A DNA stretch of 64,000 nt. Source: Caprella mutica (taxonomy: Eukaryota; Arthropoda; Malacostraca; Amphipoda; Caprellidae). Below are positions 12,655 to 24,672 of this stretch, one piece after another (within the stretch, counting starts at the first letter, position 1; the number at the start of each line of letters is the position of its first letter). The stretch spans positions 23,412-87,411 of the forward strand of contig CANNZV010001845.1 of assembly GCA_947561585.1 (NCBI GenBank). The letters are read 5' to 3'. The position numbers and the translations under genes are program-made. The notes beneath the pieces were generated by a model. It was not told the origin of the DNA. It worked only from the letters and a program-made list of their open reading frames with translations, and did not search any database.

Positions 12655-13425
12655 TCATTGCGGTAAATTCATGGTACGGTAAATTTATTGCATGGAAAAT
12701 TTATCGTACGGTTAATTCATCGCACGGTATATATATCGTATGGTAAATTCATCGCATGGTAAATCATCAGTAAATATAATTGTACATGTAGATAATATTT
12801 CTCATTTGATTAACAGTTTCAAAAACTTCAACACGAGCATGTGTGGTTATATGTTCCTATAATATCTCGATAAATAAATCATTAAATCAAACACTAGTTA
12901 CAGTTAACAACCATTTATTTGCAATTAATTATGTTTAATATATTATTGATAGCAACTATTAAAACAAAATTTAATAATATCAATAAATACTTTTGAATTT
13001 GGTACGGTGATCTCGATAAAATTGATGTTGGCAGGGTTTCTTGGTACTGGGGTTTATTTCAACGGGGACTTTAGTGCATCTACATTGCATCGTTTTTTCT
13101 ATGACTGCTGATATTTGACTAGAGGCTTATTGCATTTGGGGATTTTGACGTTTTATTTTCTTGTGGTTTTTTGACAGAAGGCTTTTTTGTGCGTTTTTTC
13201 CTGTAACCATTAGCAGGACTGGTTCGAATCTTCTGAGGCAATTTAACTTCGTTGAACATTCTTTTATAGAGACATCACTGGACATCGTGTTTTATTCTCA
13301 AATAAACAAATCAATCTAATCCAGCGAAAAGTAAAGTAAGGTCTATTACTAAGAGTTTATCAATTTTTATGATAATGTACCATTCGATTAGTTCACCTTG
13401 CGATGAATTTACCACGCGATAATTA
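12655..13425. mobile_element. Element with inverted tandem-repeat ends
   Basis: The left end is about seven units of a 16-17-bp repeat (CATCGCATGGTAAATT consensus, 12655-12768). One or two inverted units (CGATGAATTTACCACGCGAT) lie near 13400-13420. The interior holds the decayed coding segments at 12980-13259. Probably an old transposon, but the edges are approximate and no target duplication was found. Confidence 0.4.
12980..13259 (-). pseudogene. Frameshifted coding relic inside repeat element
   Basis: Two coding-like minus-strand segments lie in different frames. The first (13259 to 13119) starts with ATG and reads MFNEVKLPQKIRTSPANGYR followed by a lysine-rich stretch (KKRTKKPSVKKPQENK) before TAG. 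The second (about 13111 to 12980) contains EKTMQCRCTKVPVEINPSTK and ends KFKSIY then TGA. The break between them needs a one-base frame change. Composition is unlike the surrounding AT-rich DNA. Position within an inverted-repeat element suggests a transposon protein remnant; no family recognised. Confidence 0.35.
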
Positions 13426-13570
13426 ACTGTTTATAATTTATTATTTAATTATCATCCGGAACATCTTCAAATAAATTTTACAGGTCTTAGTAGTTAAATT
13501 GCTAGAATAAATGTTTCAGGTACCTCATTTTAGTAAACAACTATATATAACTTATTTTTTCAATTTAAGA

Positions 13571-13768
13571 TCATAAATACAAGAGGACACCATTATCTGG
13601 AGTTTTAAATGAAGGAAATCTCTGAAACTGACTTGATGTCAAAAATGTTGCTGCTAAAAAACCGAAACCTACGATGACAGGCTTTTCGTACCCAAGGGAC
13701 ACAGGCTTTTCGTCCCCAATGTGCACAGGCGGAGTGAAAGTAACTTCCTCTTTTCTCATACGGTACAC
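13571..13768 (-). other. Unsupported 65-codon minus-strand frame
   Basis: The frame contains a partly duplicated motif (GDEKPVSLGYEKPV), explained by a 22-23-bp direct repeat (ACAGGCTTTTCGT) in the DNA. No splice signals or domain. Probably non-coding. Confidence 0.15.
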
Positions 13769-13980
13769 CCCATAGGTTAGACCTCTTAGTTAAAGAATAT
13801 TACTCTAGCTCTATCTTTTAAAAGTTATAAAAGCAAGTAGTGTCAAAAAGGATAAACATGTCTGCAAAAACTGTAAAAAGGCAATATTCAATTCAAATCA
13901 CAATACACAATAGTAACGCCACCCCATGTCTTCCTTCACCACAGACAGTCTCAGGATAGAGCCTTTACCAGAATATTCCG
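13766..13980 (+). repeat. Family A repeat, right-hand part
   Basis: Diverged copy of 600-795. Shared landmarks are GACCTC, AAGTAGT.TxAAAAA and GACAGTCTCAGGATAGAGCC. Confidence 0.5.
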
Positions 13981-14884
13981 AAAATTCATTTCAGTTAACA
14001 TTTAGCTGAATTAGTGTACTTCTAGTTATGAACATCATTAGTCTGTGTTAAACACTAGAAAAGTGACGAACATGCACTAGCCATTTTCAGAATTTCAAAC
14101 AATATTCTGTTAGTGAATAACGACAGCATTGTGAGAATAATCACTAGCAGTTTTTACAACGAGAACATAACTTCAAACTCTAATATTTATTTCACTATTT
14201 CATCATTAAGGAGTTGAAGGTAATGTTAGATGAAGATTTACTAATTAGGCAGAATTGTTGCCTGTCATACAAATGAGAAGTGAATTTAGCATGAACACTT
14301 AACAGGAATATGTTAATATAATCTATTATTTTAAATAAACTATATATTTTTTATAGTTTAATTCGTTAATTAAATTGGAAATCCACGATACCTAAAAGAA
14401 TCATTGAAAGGTATTAAAATAACGAGCTTACAAACAAAATAACTATAGAATTATTATTACTCAAATTGTATTTTAATTGGTAACTATGACACCCGCAATA
14501 ATTATTAATACAAATCAAAATAATGAGTCAATAATTATAATTATTACATAGTTTGTATTATAAGATCAATAATTTCAGATTCTCCAATAACTCAGAACTT
14601 TCCTTACATATTCTGTTATTTGTTTGAATTCTAAATATGATAAAAATACCTAAGAAAAATATTTCAAATAATCACATTTTAAATAATTTAAATGAAATTA
14701 TTAAATGAATTGAAATCGAAATTTAGTTATTTTGCATTTCACACAAATAATTAATGATCAACTGATTTTATTGATTCCCTTAATATTATGATAATAATTG
14801 AACATGTTTTGAATACTTACATTTTTTACCAATATTGATAAACCTACTGATTTTTCAAAGTAATTACCTAACTAAATTTTATTC
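13981..14884. other. Unannotated AT-rich stretch
   Basis: Contains one lone TA-MITE-like half terminus at about 14580-14605 (CCAATAACTCAGAACTTTCC). Otherwise nothing was seen. Confidence 0.45.
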
Positions 14885-15382
14885 CTCATAAATTAATATA
14901 ATTCTCTTCAACATATCTTTCTCGTTTAGTCTTTCAATACTCTTTTAGCTTTCCTGGTCATGTTTTTGACATGTTTTCCAAGAATTTGAAACTCAAAACA
15001 ACCTTTTATTATCCAATTAGAAAATGATTAAAAATGAACTTCAGGCTTAATTTTGCCTGAGTTATAACAGATTAAAAGAGTTAATGAATTTTTCGTGCTT
15101 AAATCTGTGCCACAATTCGCCTTATTTGCCTTAGAAGAAAAATAATAAATCATTTTGTTATTCAATTATGAATGAAACAAAGAGACCAATTAAAATTCAA
15201 GCTAAAGCATATTGTTACCATAAAGGAAATAATGGTGACTAAACGAGAAGTGTATGTTGGGGCCAATTAATATTACGTTGGGTGCACCCTTAGGGCTAAT
15301 CCACACCATCGCTCCGGTCACGCTCCGCTCACGCTCCAGTCACGGTCCGGTCCAATATTCTTTAATATATTTCACGTAGAGC

Positions 15383-15507
15383 ATCCACACTGGCAGTGCC
15401 GGTCAGGTCACGCTCCAGTCACGCTCCGCTCACGATCCAATCCAAAGATATTTTGACTGGAGCGTGATCGGACCGTGAGCGGAGCGGCACTGCCAGTGTG
15501 GATTAGC
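15383..15507. mobile_element. Nested palindromic element, about 125 bp
   Basis: Ends GCATCCACACTGGCAGTGCC and, inverted, GCTAATCCACACTGGCAGTG form arms of about 55 bp made of CACGCTCCAGT and CACGCTCCGCT units, related to the ends of the host element. It looks like a smaller relative inserted in, or arisen from, the subterminal repeats of 15293-16624. Confidence 0.6.
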
Positions 15508-15573
15508 AACGCTCCAGTCGCGGTCCAATTTTATTATTTGCGTGCTTTTTCTTGAATTTTACTATACATAGTA

Positions 15574-16177
15574 TATATGTCACGCGCATTTGACTCATCT
15601 GAAATATCGACCGATTTCGCTGCGCAATCTATTGATCAATCGTTATTGCAGCCATCGACCGATGGCGCAACCATCTATCGATAGTTGCGCGTTCGAATAA
15701 TAAGATTATTTTAGCTTATGCATCTAATTGGCAAATTTTATTGCATAGCTATATCGATTAATAGCGCACCTATCAATCAATTTCTGCGCGTTCGAATGAT
15801 AGGGATTTTTTTAGTTTATGCATTTAATTGTCTTGAAATTAATTGAAAGATGTTGTCTTTTTAAACAAAAAAATTTTTATATTTCATAGAGTAACCATCA
15901 ATCGATTGATGATTACCCTACGAAATGTAACAATTAGATATAGAAATTATAGAAATCCATATCAATCGAACGCGCAACAATCGGTTGATGGTTTCCCTAT
16001 TAAATATACCATTTAGATGCCTAAACTGAATACATTCTTTATCATTCGAACGTGCAGCAATCGATCGTTGGTTGCGCTATCGGTCGATGGCTGCGCAAAC
16101 GATAGATCAAACAGATTGTGAAGCGAAATCGGTCGATATTGCTGCAGATCAGTCAAACGCGAGTGACATATATAATA
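15574..16177. mobile_element. Nested foldback with about 140-bp arms
   Basis: The left arm (15574-15715) and right arm (about 16040-16177) are inverted copies. Both share ATATCGACCGATTTCGCT, GCAGCCATCGACCGAT and GCGTTCGAATRATA. The arms are full of ATCGAT/TGCGC words, which return as degenerate units toward the centre. It lies inside the TTA-flanked element. No coding frame. Confidence 0.75.
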
Positions 16178-17083
16178 CTATACCTTATACCTTAGACTCT
16201 AGAAGTCTAGATTCTTAGATATACAGACAGTTTTCTCTAGGAGTGATTGTGTTTTCAGTGTTGCATGTTTTCTTTTCTAAAATCATTTTCAATTTTAGAC
16301 AGATATATTCAAAAGTTCCAATAGTCATTCGAAAATAATAGAAAAATTTAGTTTTGTCATTTATTAGATGAGGATACAACGAGTAGATATCATTCGCACT
16401 TCCTATCTTTTAGTACACGATGAACTAAGTATCTTTTCTTTTTTTTCTCTCATCCTGTTCATCAAATAAGTGCAATGATAATCACTGCAAAATCAGATGA
16501 TACGGAAGGGACGGGAGCGAGAGCGGAGCGTGACCGGACCGAACATGTGTATGCACAAGGATGAGACCGGACCATGACTGGAGCGAGAGCAGAGCGTGAC
16601 CGGAGCGATGGTGTGGATCAGCCCTTATTCTTCTAAGGCCCCACTAACATCAATTTGTATCCGGATACCAAAATCCGTAAGTAATTCTCTATGATCTAAT
16701 AATCACAAGCAAATGCACTCGTACATTATGAAAGTTTTAAACCGAAGACTCCATCTTTAACTAAAAAAAAATCTTTTGAATATTAAAAGATGGATTATTT
16801 GAAAACTTAGTGACACCAAAATCTGATGGTAAGACGTTTATTCTATTGAAAGTTATTGATGGAAAATAGTAAATGTGTTTTATTTAAATGTATATAAAAA
16901 GTTGTAAATGATACACTTTAAAAGATACGAATTGTCATTGAAGTTAATAATATTGTTCCTCGTCTCCATCTTAATAAGCAGGTACAACAAGATAAATGAC
17001 ATCACCATTTATTCAATTAAATTAACATAAGAGGATCTTACTCTACTAATTTATACAACTTCTTATCTCACACTCAATTATAA

Positions 17084-17668
17084 AGCGGACCATTTACGGT
17101 CAGTCAGGCATGAATGAATTCCTTTAGGCGCTGAACTAAGCCTGCCATTAACGATTAGAGTTCTCATCAATGCAGGTCACTACAGGATAGGCTAACGTGG
17201 TGTTCAAGGTGAGGTACGGAAATAATCCTCCGCATACAAACTCCCGTTTTTATCTCTTATTATTATTATCTGCACAATTACGGGAGAATAAGAGCTCATG
17301 TTCTACATTCGTTCAAGTCTTAGAATAATGAGTTAATTAAGCTTTATTGGATTAGTGTATGTTGGTGTACAACTGTAAATATATTCCCCCTTAAAGAAAC
17401 CAAGAAAAACTTAATCAAACTCTTTCAAAGCTATTTCAGTTTCAACACACGGCTATTATGACCACTGACCTAACCACTCACCATTATGGTTCAGTTTTCC
17501 CTTCAGAGCACTCTAGCTCCACCTCAAAAATCAAGCATCACCTGATCCTCATCCGGCCAACTGATTGTCCGATTGACAAGTCTCAAATACCCTAATTCAC
17601 GATCAGTTTTATCAAGACTGAAGGAATTTCTTCAGGCAAAACTGATTGTAAAGGCCCGGTATGACTTG
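17084..17668. mobile_element. Inverted-repeat element inserted in B1
   Basis: Absent from the paralogous position in B2 (about 27715-27725). Left end GCGGACCATTTACGGTCAG, right end (inverted) CCGGGCCTTTACAATCAG. Both continue to an AATTCCTT block. The flanks TATAA/TATGA may be a target duplication. The interior is GC-richer than the surroundings and has no recognisable protein. Confidence 0.6.
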
Positions 17669-17686
17669 AATGTTGACAAGAAGTTC

Positions 17687-17889
17687 TGGGTAAGTGGCAC
17701 ATTTTAAAACAGTCCCAAATTCCCGATCATGTGAAAAATATACTGAAAAAACTCATTGTTTTAATGTGTATTCATGATACCCACAAATGTCATTGATATC
17801 AATGAAATAGCGATTAAAATGATAAATAATATACATTTTTTTTGTTATAAGATCGGAAATGTAGACATTTTCGAAACTTAAAGCTTACC
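17687..17889. mobile_element. TA-MITE family copy within B1
   Basis: Inverted ends GGGTAAGTGGCACATTTT and, inverted, GGGTAAGCTTTAAGTTTCG bracket a segment that corresponds to 27492-27691 in B2. The insertion therefore predates the duplication. Confidence 0.5.
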
Positions 17890-19799
17890 CTAAAAAGTCA
17901 TTTATTGTTTGCACTGAATGATCCTATGCATACTTTCAGCAACAAATCATTTGAGATTTATGAAAAAGTATTTTAACATATCAAGGATGAATTCTGAAAA
18001 TAAACATAAATATCTATTCAATTTTTTTTCTGAAAAGACATGTAATTCTCAAATTTAAAGATCATAAATTATAAATTTTAATTTAACATATTGATCATTT
18101 TTGTTTGATACATCTTAATGAAAATAATAATAGTGGGGCGACAGATGATTATGAAGAGACACCTCATAATCTTTTATGTCCCGACCATGAGCCTTTTATC
18201 AGATACAATTAATGTAAGCCTCCATTCACAATAAATAAATCGATCTCTAAAGCCATTCCATGTTTCCATCTTGTTCACAAACGAAAAAATGATCAATAAT
18301 TCTTTGATAGGATGGTCGTAGTATTCCTCTGTCAATCCTCCTCATCCTTCAGAACGATGTGCATAATCCACCCCCCCCCCCCCCACTGGTGATAACACAC
18401 CCAGGAGGTGTTACCCCAGGGTATGAATTTTCAGTTCAATCTCTCTTTGAATCTCAGTTTGACAAAGTTATAAAATGTCTCTTTGGTGACAGAATGTGAA
18501 TCACTTTCCTTCAAAGGAAACTCTTATATGAACTAGAGGATTGCGATAGGATTTTGATAGTGTTAGAAAAATAATTAAAATAAATTGATTTGTAGCTTCG
18601 GTATATATTGTAAACTGAAAAAAAAAACATATTTTTAATTTTTATTTCTGTATAGTTAGAGCCACTCGCTAATATTTTGACCCTGCTTTCACTTTTCACT
18701 CCACTATCAATTTTCTCTGTTTAATCTAAGTCTTTCTCAATCATTTCACTATTAAATTCTTCGGTTAAATTTCACTATCACTCCTTTCACAACCCACTAT
18801 TTCACTCTTATACCACTGTCTAATTCCTATCACTCCCATCAAAACAACAATGAATTGTTCTTTTTTTTTATCAATTCCCATTTCACAGTTACTCAAATAC
18901 TAAATTCATATTTCATTTTTTCCACCGGTTAAAGTGCCCTAAAGATTCAATTGCTCAATTTTTTACCTCAATTTAATCGTTATTTTAAGGATCACAAAAA
19001 TCATCTTAAATTCCGAGGAAAAACCAAGGATTCGGATTAATTTCATTTAAAAACTAAACAGTTTTTATTTATTTTAAATATATCTATTAATTATGAATAA
19101 GAATCGGTTTATTGAGTTTAAAAATAATATGCTATTGAATTTTTTTCAAAAGATAAATGATCCGAAATACAATTTAAAAGGAAAAAGTAGATAATAAAGT
19201 TTTATCTTTTATTTGTATTGAAGCTTTACTTTTTATTTACTTTATAGTTACCTAAAAAAATTACGACATGGCTGTAAAATATTAATCTGTGTCCCTTCAT
19301 AATCTTCTATGGTACCACCATAATATTATCTCAGATCGAAGTCACTGCAAGGTTCCATACGAGGATATTTAATTGTAAAACAACTTATTTTACAATATAG
19401 TGAAAAGTAAATACTAATGTAGAAACTGTAATGCAATCATAGATTTCCTTCATCACTTCTCTCTACTTATCATAATGGAATTTTTGGGAAAGCCTGGAAC
19501 ATTTCAGGATAATACTTGCAAAGTAAATGTATTCATAAGGAACGAGAAACTATGACGTTTAAACATAACTTCTTACAAATCATTGATTATTTATATATTT
19601 CTTAGAAGTACAACAATTTTATTTGAATCATATATTCCTCAAACCTTAGAAATTATATTTATAATTGATGTATAACATGAAGCAATAATAAAATGATAAT
19701 CTGTAATAGAATGTTAACTTATCTCTATACCAAATTTCAGATATTTCAATTTATTATTTCAAGAAATTCCAGAAGGTTCTCAATTCCTTTAAATTTCAA

Positions 19800-20930
19800 T
19801 ATTGTGATTAGGGACCCACAGTACCTACTCAGAAAATAGGTGTTAACATTGACCATGAAACAAACTGATCTTTAGAAAATTCTGATTGACAGATATTAAC
19901 ATTTCTTCCCGAGAGCTATGAGTGTCCACTGTCCAAGTAATGTTAAGTAATTCTTATTATGAAGGCAATCGTGAAAAAGTTTGAAAAGTCTCTTTTTACC
20001 TGATCTTAACGACTTATGAAAGTCATTAGTTTTTCCTATTGTAGATTTCAGAACAGGATCTTCATTCCCTCAAATTTCCCTGACATGAAAGAGTGAAATT
20101 ATTCGGAAAAACTGAGCCACACTTTTCAGTTTGGACTTCAAAGAATTTTTTTTGATGCTATACTTTAATTAAGTAGATCTATTAGATAGGGTGAGTTACG
20201 TTATACCGACCATTAGTTCATATTGTTACTCATAATATAATTAAAATCCAGTTTGGTTGATCGTGTCATAGTGAGTTTTAATTTAAATCGCTCTAATTTT
20301 ACCAATTATATTGGTAAATAAACAGATTTTATCATATTTACTGGTGAATGTGGTGTGGAGGAATTCGCAATAATTGTACTGTACTGGAAAACGTAATTTT
20401 ACGGAAATACGTAGATGTGCGGGAAACCGTAAAAGTACGGGAAACAATAAATGTACGAAAACAATAAATGTACGGGAATTGGTAACTGTACGGAGATAAG
20501 TAACTGTACTAGAAAACGCTATTGAATGGATATACTTTTTTGTATTATAATATTGATTTGTATGATAATGTATTATTATGTATGATAATATTTATTTGCA
20601 TGCTAATATTGATTTGCATGTGATATGTATTTGTAAGGAAATACGTTACTAACCCTATGAGAGCTTGTATGATGATAAAGAAAAGAAAATTATGAAACAA
20701 GTTGTTTGTTAATCATTGTTTCTGGAAACAGTCTAAAATCATTTCCAGAAAACATTCGGATCGTATATTTTGTTGAATATAAATTGGGTCATATAAAAAA
20801 ACTGCAAATTTTCATAGTAACTCAAGCCAATCTGTCTCCCCAAACTTTGTATCTTCAGATTTATAAGCTTTTCAAAGTTGAAATTTTACCAACTGTTAGT
20901 CGTTATCATCCATAACAACATTTTAAAACA
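19800..20930 (+). repeat. Segmental duplication S4, copy 1
   Basis: Matches 37650-38790 in the same orientation through GTTAACATTGRCCATGAAAC, GACATGAAAGAGTGAAA, ACTGAGCCAYACTTTTCAGT and GGTxGATCGTGTCAxA. The tandem zone of ACGGGAA/GTAACTGTAC words (about 20350-20530) is shared too. No coding frame conserved. Confidence 0.7.
20350..20530 (+). repeat. Degenerate GTACGGGAA tandem repeat
   Basis: Roughly 15-18-bp units around GTAACTGTACGGGAA. The paralogous array at 38205-38545 is longer. Confidence 0.6.
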
Positions 20931-21023
20931 GGTCTAGAAACAGGTAGCCGAACTTCCCCAGTGGATAGGTTATTGGAGTTGAGGAGGTACTATTTGTTTG
21001 CGACAATGTAATGTTTCACTCAC

Positions 21024-21042
21024 CTTCGTAACGAGGATACAT
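21024..21042 (-). CDS. Candidate alternative first coding exon, copy 1 (MYPRYE)
   Basis: On the minus strand, ATG at 21042 opens MYPRYE. A single G completes the exon before donor GTGAGT (21023-21018). The phase matches the exon at 5961-6016, giving MYPRYE followed by ETKEVVIRRGNDDPHLDKL. In this copy two further in-frame ATGs lie upstream (MKMLTITSV before MYPR), after an in-frame TGA. The paralogue at 48612-48630 keeps ATG, MYPR and the donor, while upstream sequence has indels. That supports the short start as the conserved one. The intron to 5961-6016 would be about 15 kb. Splicing between them is inferred, not observed. Confidence 0.45.
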
Positions 21043-21510
21043 GACACTAGTTATAGTAAGCATCTTCATCCTCCCGTATGATGATATCTGGTACACGGGG
21101 AGGTCTGGGGCACTCCAGCCTCGAAACTTTCACCCCGATGGATAAACATAGTTCGTATATCATCACAACTTTAAATAAATTAAATATAAACTATATCAAT
21201 TATGTGCAGAGCAATTATTTGGATATTAGAATATTTCTAAATTCAATTTCAATTCAAATACTTCCTTGCGGTCACAGTCGAATAACCAATTCCAACTTAT
21301 AAAATAAATCACGATTGTGGCAGATACAAGAACTTCTAACTGTAAGACGAATGAAACTGATGATGGTCGCGAAAAATCCATGGGAATTAAGTTCACATTT
21401 TCACACACAGAATTATCTAAATAATGTCCACAGAAACACGCAACACTGACGGTAAATCGTCACTAACGACAAACACCTTTTGTAAAATAGACATCAATAC
21501 GAGAAACTAC

Positions 21511-21545
21511 TGACGACACAAAACACATTACACGATCTAAATATA
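21511..21545 (-). promoter_or_regulatory. Candidate core promoter for first exon copy 1
   Basis: On the minus strand, TATATTTAG starts at 21545 and an arthropod-like initiator TCAGT (A at 21511) lies 34 bases downstream. The surrounding 150 bp is the best-conserved part of the S1 duplication, and copy 2 has the same spacing. This would give a 5' leader of about 470 nt. Confidence 0.4.
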
Positions 21546-22236
21546 AATCTGAAACAGAAAGTACAATGTTAGCTTAAATGAAAAAAATGAGAATTACGAA
21601 TCAATTTTCAACATAAAATCAATAAATTTTTTTTTCAAATTGAGAATTTAATTAAAGAAATAATCCAAGGATAAAAAAAAAGAGAAAGTTGAATAAACTT
21701 ACGAAGCTATGAATAACCCTACAATGTATTTTTTAATCTCACGATAATTGAATTAAACTAAACCTTCCATTCATAGTTGCTCTCTTTTTCATCTTCACTT
21801 ATTACAAGATAACAATGAATAATTATATTTTAACCCACTGAATTATTATCATCCAATACAATTTGTGCTAGAAAGTTTACTTCACCATAAGTTATTCAAG
21901 AAGCTATGAATATAACAGAATAATATACCATTTCAGAAGAGACTATAGATCTTGTAAATTTGTAATATATCAACAATTAAATCTCTAACATCTTCCTTAA
22001 ATTTCACTAATGTGATAAAGGAACTATCAATCATTTTTGAGTAAAGGGTATATTGTCAAAAATATATTCTTTACTAACACAGAAAACGAAATTTTCGTAA
22101 GTGTATCAGCATGAGTAAAATGTCTAAGTGAACAATGACCCAATATACTTAAAGCTCAAAAATGTTTGATATCGTTTGCCATATTTAATTTTCAATTATA
22201 ATTTAGAGGAAGTAATTGTTCACTTTTGACTACTTC

Positions 22237-22342
22237 CTAAGCATGTTTTATGCAAATGTCATGTTTTAAATCCTCATTTATCGATGTGATATGTTCGTCT
22301 ATGTACGAATTTTCAGCCATGTTATCCATCGTCTGGAAGTAT
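22237..22342 (-). CDS. Conserved mini-ORF exon candidate, copy 1 (MDNMA...)
   Basis: On the minus strand, ATTTTCAG gives an acceptor, followed by ATACTTCCAGACG and then ATG at 22329. The frame is 30 codons, beginning MDNMAENSYIDEHITSINED and ending at TAG (22239-22237). The paralogue at 49938-50025 keeps the acceptor, the start and the frame with no indel over 20 codons, but diverges at the end. It could be the last exon of an upstream gene, or a 5' exon carrying a short upstream ORF for the MYPR gene. Which is not decidable from the sequence. Confidence 0.35.
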
Positions 22343-22639
22343 CTGAAAATAAAGAAAAAGAATGTCAGGGTCAATGAATGAAAATTAAAAAACAAATATG
22401 AACCAGTTTGTAATTGTTAAATATTGTATAGTTGATTATAAATCATAAATACAATAAGTTAGAAATTTAAGACATAAAATATTTCACTGCTCGAGAGTAA
22501 GCTTATCAATTTAATTAAAAATCTCATTCAAATTTTATTGTTTTCAAAGTAACAATTTGAAGAATATAATTGTAAAGAATATTTTTTATCGAAACGGCAA
22601 TTAATAATAATATAATGAACTGCATTACATAGACTCGGT

Positions 22640-23110
22640 AGAGCGCATAATGACCAATCGTTCCACCAAGTTTCAAGCAATATGGTTCAACGATTTTTGA
22701 GTTATTGAGTTATAAATGACCTTGACCTTGACCTTTTACCAGATCGCTCCCAAAATTCTACTAGATGGTTCCTGGACATTGATCAATCATTTCATCAAAT
22801 CTCAGACAATTTGGTTGAATTATTTTTTGAGTTAATGGCATTGACCTTGATCTTTGTCCTTTGAGCCGATCGCTCCCAAAATCTAAAAATGATTGCTGTA
22901 TATTGAGCAATTGCCCTATCAAGTTTCATGCTACATGGTCCAATAATTTTAAAGTTATAAATGACCTTATCATTGACATTTAACCAGTTCGCTCCCAAGA
23001 TGGTACCAGAAGGACACTAGGCATTGACCAATCGTTTACCCAAATTTCATGCAACTTGGCAGAACACTTTTTCAGATATGCAAATAACAAGATGATAGAT
23101 GAATAAATGC
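22640..23110 (+). repeat. 125-bp-unit TCAAGGTCA-rich repeat, copy 2
   Basis: Starts at a GGTAGAGCGCATA motif and holds 3.7 units of 121-129 bp, starting at about 22651, 22780, 22904 and 23025. Each has TGACC.AT.G, AAATTTCATGCAA-like, TGACCTTGACC and TCGCTCCCAAA blocks. The paralogous position in S1 copy 2 (about 50370) is an empty site, so this insertion postdates the duplication or was lost. Confidence 0.8.
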
Positions 23111-24589
23111 GGGGTAAAATATAGCATTCGGCATTTTGTGAATGTAATAACTCAATTAATAATGATAAAAAGTTGTAGAACAAATATCAGCTCGAAAAGA
23201 ATTCATTGATCGATTGATTGAGATAAACGAAGAGCACAAATCAAATCATGTTCGTGTAACATGTTTTGAAGATTAAATCATTAGACGAGTGAAGTTTAAA
23301 CTTCATTGATAGTGAATTTAATCAACTAACTGTTAATTGAATCGTACATATTAGGAGAGAAATATATGGTGGGGCCATACAAGATTGAAACTCCTATATA
23401 TCTCCGACAATCACACGATTACCACGATTCTGTTGCATCTGATAAATGCCTCTATTGAAAATTGAAATGTTTTTGAATTAGAGATGTACATATTTGATGA
23501 TTATTAATTTAAAATTATTTTCTTAAATTTAAAATTTGTAAATTAACTCTTTTCTAAATTTTCAAAGGCAGAATATCTCTTCTCAATCCTTGTGAAATTT
23601 TAGGATCTGGAGTTATTGCGAATAGTTGAGAGAGAATAATTTTGTTTCTTTTTTACTGGAAGTCTTTGAAATTTTCGCAAACTAGCAAATTGAAAGACTT
23701 CCCAAGAATCCAAATAGAATATCTCATACATATACTTCCAAATTCAGTAAGTCATGAAATGGAAAATAGCTTTATATCAATGCGACCATCATAATATAAA
23801 TACGTTAATAGATGGACATGTTTTCCATATCCCTGAATTTAAAGGAAATGAACACATATTCAAAATTTCTTCATGACATGATTATTCTACTCATGATTAT
23901 TGCAATATGAATTGTTTTTAAAATAAAAGTTGAATTGATCAACTTATTTCAATGCATTATTTTTCATCATCATACCAAATTCTATAAGATAAACAATGAA
24001 GTTATTTGTTAAATTACTGAATAGATTTGAAGTTTCCTACTGAAAATAAGAAAGAAATTCATTACTATATATTCCAACAGAGCATCTTATATTTACATTT
24101 GTAATTTACGTCCTATTTGGTTTACTTTATGTTCAATTATTATTTAAAATAATAAGATAAAATGTTATTTTTCTCCCGCAGTAAAATCATGTCTAACTTG
24201 AAATTAATGAATTGAAATAAATTTAATTTGTTAATGGAAATTGTTCTTTTAAGTTTTTACGTTGAATACTTTCACCACTGAAAATTTACTTACTATAAAA
24301 TAAAAATGAATAAATAATAAGAATTTAAGTCAGTTGAAGAACTTCATGAAACGTTTTTGATTTAAGAATTAATATTTCTCGTAAGTTTTAATAACTTCTT
24401 TTTTGTGTTAATATATAAAGCTAACTTTTCGATTAAAGATCAAGTTTGTGAATCCACAGCCGAATGAGAGTATTATAACTCAAGTCTCGAGTGGCTTTTC
24501 ATTCAGTTGATATAAACTGAAATGTCTGTGGGATGTAAATTATTCCATGTTTGGTAGAGAGGGAAACGACCCGAATATGAAGAGGCAAA

Positions 24590-24672
24590 ATGTCCCTAAA
24601 ATGAACCTCAGTACCAAATAGAGGTAAGTGGTACACTAAAATGAACCTCACTACCAACTAAAGGTAAGAGGA
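24590..24672 (+). repeat. 40-bp minisatellite, two units
   Basis: Units of CTAAAATGAACCTCAGTACC plus AAMTAGAGGTAAGTGGTACA. This is the short counterpart of the expanded array at 52105-53872. Confidence 0.85.

Larger units (their letters stand above)
15293..16624. mobile_element. PIF/Harbinger-like non-autonomous element, TTA target duplication
   Basis: Ends are GGGCTAATCCACACCATCGC and, inverted, GGGCTGATCCACACCATCGC. Both continue into CTCCGGTCACGCTC. TTA flanks both sides (15290-15292 and 16625-16627). The paralogue at about 28180-28192 reads through as an uninterrupted empty site (CACCCTTATTCTTC when inverted). The 3-bp TTA duplication is typical of PIF/Harbinger. The interior holds two further inverted-repeat structures and no transposase frame. 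Confidence 0.85.
14885..19560 (-). repeat. Segmental duplication B, inverted copy (B1)
   Basis: Read on the minus strand, this matches 25870-28640 (B2) and 54880-61090 (B3). Landmarks include GAAAGTGATTCACATTCTGT, ACATTTTATAACTTTGTCAA and CCTATCGCAATCC (18420-18560 inverted against 26920-27030), a GTTTAGTCACCATT block, and the TACTTTGCAAGTATT block. B1 carries two insertions absent from B2: 15293-16624 and 17084-17668. No coding frame is conserved among the three copies. Confidence 0.75.
21018..24672 (+). repeat. Segmental duplication S1, copy 1
   Basis: Matches 48600-52160 in order and orientation. Landmarks are CCCGTATGATGATATCTGGT, CGCAACACTGACGGTAAATC, GCCATGTTATCCATCGTCTG, GAGCACAAATCAAATCA and TAAATTATTCCATGTTTGGT. 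It contains one candidate first exon, its promoter, the MDNMA mini-ORF, and at its right edge two units of the 40-bp minisatellite. The 22640-23110 repeat is present here but missing from copy 2. Confidence 0.85.

Noticed and set aside
24430..24500. Promoter at the S1 edge (TTATAATACTCTCATTCGG on the minus strand)
   Set aside because: The TATA-like and initiator-like strings are only about 10 bases apart, too close for a core promoter.
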